This document shows positions 62,814 to 64,000 of a DNA stretch of 64,000 nucleotides, one piece after another; the stretch's first letter is position 1, and each line of letters starts with the position of its first letter. The position numbers and the translations under genes were made by a program. The notes under the pieces are model-generated. The model saw nothing but the letters and a program-made list of their open reading frames with translations. It was not told the DNA's origin and ran no database searches. Source of the DNA: Nitzschia sp. pyKryTriq1 (lineage: Eukaryota > Bacillariophyta > Bacillariophyceae > Bacillariales > Bacillariaceae); the NCBI GenBank assembly GCA_956465555.1, contig OY101117.1, forward strand, positions 3,286,001-3,350,000. Direction: 5' to 3'.

Positions 62814-64000
62814 TTAGTTTGTGGCAGTACCAGTAATGTATGGCCGCAGTGTCACCACCTGCCCTGTTCGTGCGGATTCTTGTGCGGCATCTGCCACTTG
62901 TTGCACTCGAATACAATCGTCCTTGGTCACAGGCCATTTCTTCCTACGACCATCATCATCATCATCTTCTTCTTCTTCTTTTCCCAACAAGATATCTGCA
63001 AAGGCATCCATTTCATTCCCAAAGGCTTGATGAAATCGTTGCGGGAAGGAATGTTGATATTTAGAATGACAAATCCCTTGATTCGTAGACACGACCGTCG
63101 ATGTTTCATGAATATTCCCCACTTGAATGCGTCCCCCACGTCCAAAGAATTCGGCTCGTTGATCGTACCCATACGTGGCCGATCGACTTAGGAAGATCGT
63201 CACGACGGTTCCTCCACTGCAAGTCAGTAGTAATGTGGCATTGTCATGAACTCCGGCACGTTTCAAGGCGGTAGTCGAAGATGTTCCCGTAGCAAAGACA
63301 GATATGACCGATTGCTGCTTTCTCTTTTGTCGCTGGTTGCTATTGTTGTTATTCAAGGCTTGCAAGACGTAATCGACATCGTGGGCGGACAAATCCATAA
63401 AGATATCTCCTCCTCCTTGCAGCAAAAATTCCATGGGTGGAACAGGATGATCTCCAAAGAAAATGTTGGCGTATACCAATACCTCATCGTCATTCTCCGC
63501 ATCCACAATAATATTGGGTAATTGCTCGAGTGCCGCCTGATACGAAGGATCAAAACGACGTTGAAAGCCGCAACATAATTCGACGTTGTGTTTCGACGCC
63601 AAGTCAAATAGAGCTTCAATCTTGGGTGCCGATTCTTCGACTGGTTTTTCCAAGAAAATATGAGAAATCGTAGGGTGATGTCGGATCGCTTGCTCGACAA
63701 TGAGTCGATGGGTCGTCGTTGGACTGCAACAAATCAATCCCTTGATACTAGTATCATCATCATCATCATCATCATCATCAATAGCATTTTCTTCACGGCT
63801 CTTCTTCTTCTTTTGTGTCGTCGTGGTCATTGTTGTCATTCTCGTTTTCTTGACTTCCTCGAGACTTTGAAAGGCAGGAACATGATAGGTTTGAGCCAAA
63901 GCTTGGGCGGAAGACAAGTCCGAATCGACAATTCCGACGAGTTGTAACTTTGGATTGGCATGGATCAATTGGATCCGAATACGTCCCATCCTTCCCGATC
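62814..64000 (-). CDS. Gfo/Idh/MocA NAD(P)-dependent oxidoreductase, 5' end off window
   Basis: The frame is open to the right edge. The codons before the first Met (63989) read SGR, giving SGRMGRIRI, the end of the GxGxxG Rossmann motif, so the true start lies beyond the window. The N-terminal part is the NAD(P)-binding fold (LVGIVDSDLSSAQALA, IKGLICCSPTTTHRLIVEQAI). HIFLEKPVEES contains the family's EKP motif, and CGFQRRFDPSYQA follows. GDIFMDLSAHDVDYVLQAL carries the conserved GGxxxD...H of the substrate site. These enzymes act on cyclitols and sugars; myo-inositol 2-dehydrogenase is the nearest type by motif. Asp- and Lys-rich inserts lie near 63755-63800. A decayed copy of its 3' end lies just downstream. 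Confidence 0.9.
   Translation of the reverse strand, partial: SGRMGRIRIQLIHANPKLQLVGIVDSDLSSAQALAQTYHVPAFQSLEEVKKTRMTTMTTTTQKKKKSREENAIDDDDDDDDDTSIKGLICCSPTTTHRLIVEQAIRHHPTISHIFLEKPVEESAPKIEALFDLASKHNVELCCGFQRRFDPSYQAALEQLPNIIVDAENDDEVLVYANIFFGDHPVPPMEFLLQGGGDIFMDLSAHDVDYVLQALNNNNSNQRQKRKQQSVISVFATGTSSTTALKRAGVHDNATLLLTCSGGTVVTIFLSRSATYGYDQRAEFFGRGGRIQVGNIHETSTVVSTNQGICHSKYQHSFPQRFHQAFGNEMDAFADILLGKEEEEDDDDDGRRKKWPVTKDDCIRVQQVADAAQESARTGQVVTLRPYITGTATN

Noticed and set aside
1-64000. CRISPR arrays, bacterial operons, insertion sequences
   Set aside because: No spaced direct repeats of CRISPR type, no ribosome-binding-site operon structure and no transposase; the window is eukaryotic.

Overview
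The window looks like nuclear DNA of a diatom or a close photosynthetic stramenopile. Genes lie on both strands and carry short GT-AG introns of about 80-205 bases. One small protein has a diatom-type plastid-targeting leader with Phe after the predicted signal-peptide cleavage site. There is a receptor guanylate cyclase, a selenocysteine peroxiredoxin, a lone 5S rRNA gene and a decayed Gag-like retroelement fragment. Long CAN, GAN and ATC trinucleotide runs occur inside genes. Spacers are full of CTAG, GTAC and ACCGGT palindromes. No species assignment is possible from the sequence alone.

Layout. 1-1934 (-): acidic protein running off the left edge. 2971-7122 (+): membrane-anchored aspartyl protease. 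7232-8326 (-): inositol-monophosphatase family enzyme. 8843-9295 (+): small plastid-targeted protein. 10869-11542 (+): two-exon Ser/Arg-rich protein. 12406-13358 (-): peroxiredoxin with in-frame TGA at the catalytic position. 14657-18938 (-): receptor guanylate cyclase with a solute-binding-protein head. 20729-21696 (+): SYLF protein. 22776-24605 (+): C2-TerD-TerD protein. 24725-28264 (-): secreted repeat protein in six exons. 30185-34161 (+): exocyst Sec6. 34224-34810 (-): broken gene. 35252-37770 (-) and 41505-44031 (-): two near-identical sodium:solute symporters flanking PUS10 (39395-41362, +). 46112-47210 (+): multipass membrane protein. 47344-48996 (-): sulfotransferase. 49718-50953 (-): type I membrane protein. 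51681-52295 (+): lipoyl-like domain protein. 52404-55697 (-): GRIP-domain golgin. 56136-56253 (-): 5S rRNA. 56500-57000: Gag relic. 57419-59023 (+): CPBP-like membrane protein. 60392-62230 (+): alpha/beta hydrolase. 62407-62760 (-): pseudogene copy of the 3' part of the next gene. 62814-64000 (-): Gfo/Idh/MocA oxidoreductase running off the right edge.

Most genes are independent and do not form an operon-like system. Shared themes are secretion and membrane traffic (Sec6, golgin, Golgi sulfotransferase, several signal-peptide proteins) and sensing and transport (guanylate cyclase receptor, paired symporters, TerD/C2 protein). Exon joins were checked by reading frame; every spliced model listed closes on a whole number of codons. 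The strongest unusual signals are the selenocysteine peroxiredoxin, the solute-binding receptor cyclase, the repeat protein with an 18-base microexon, and a symporter duplication whose break falls on the PUS10 stop codon.
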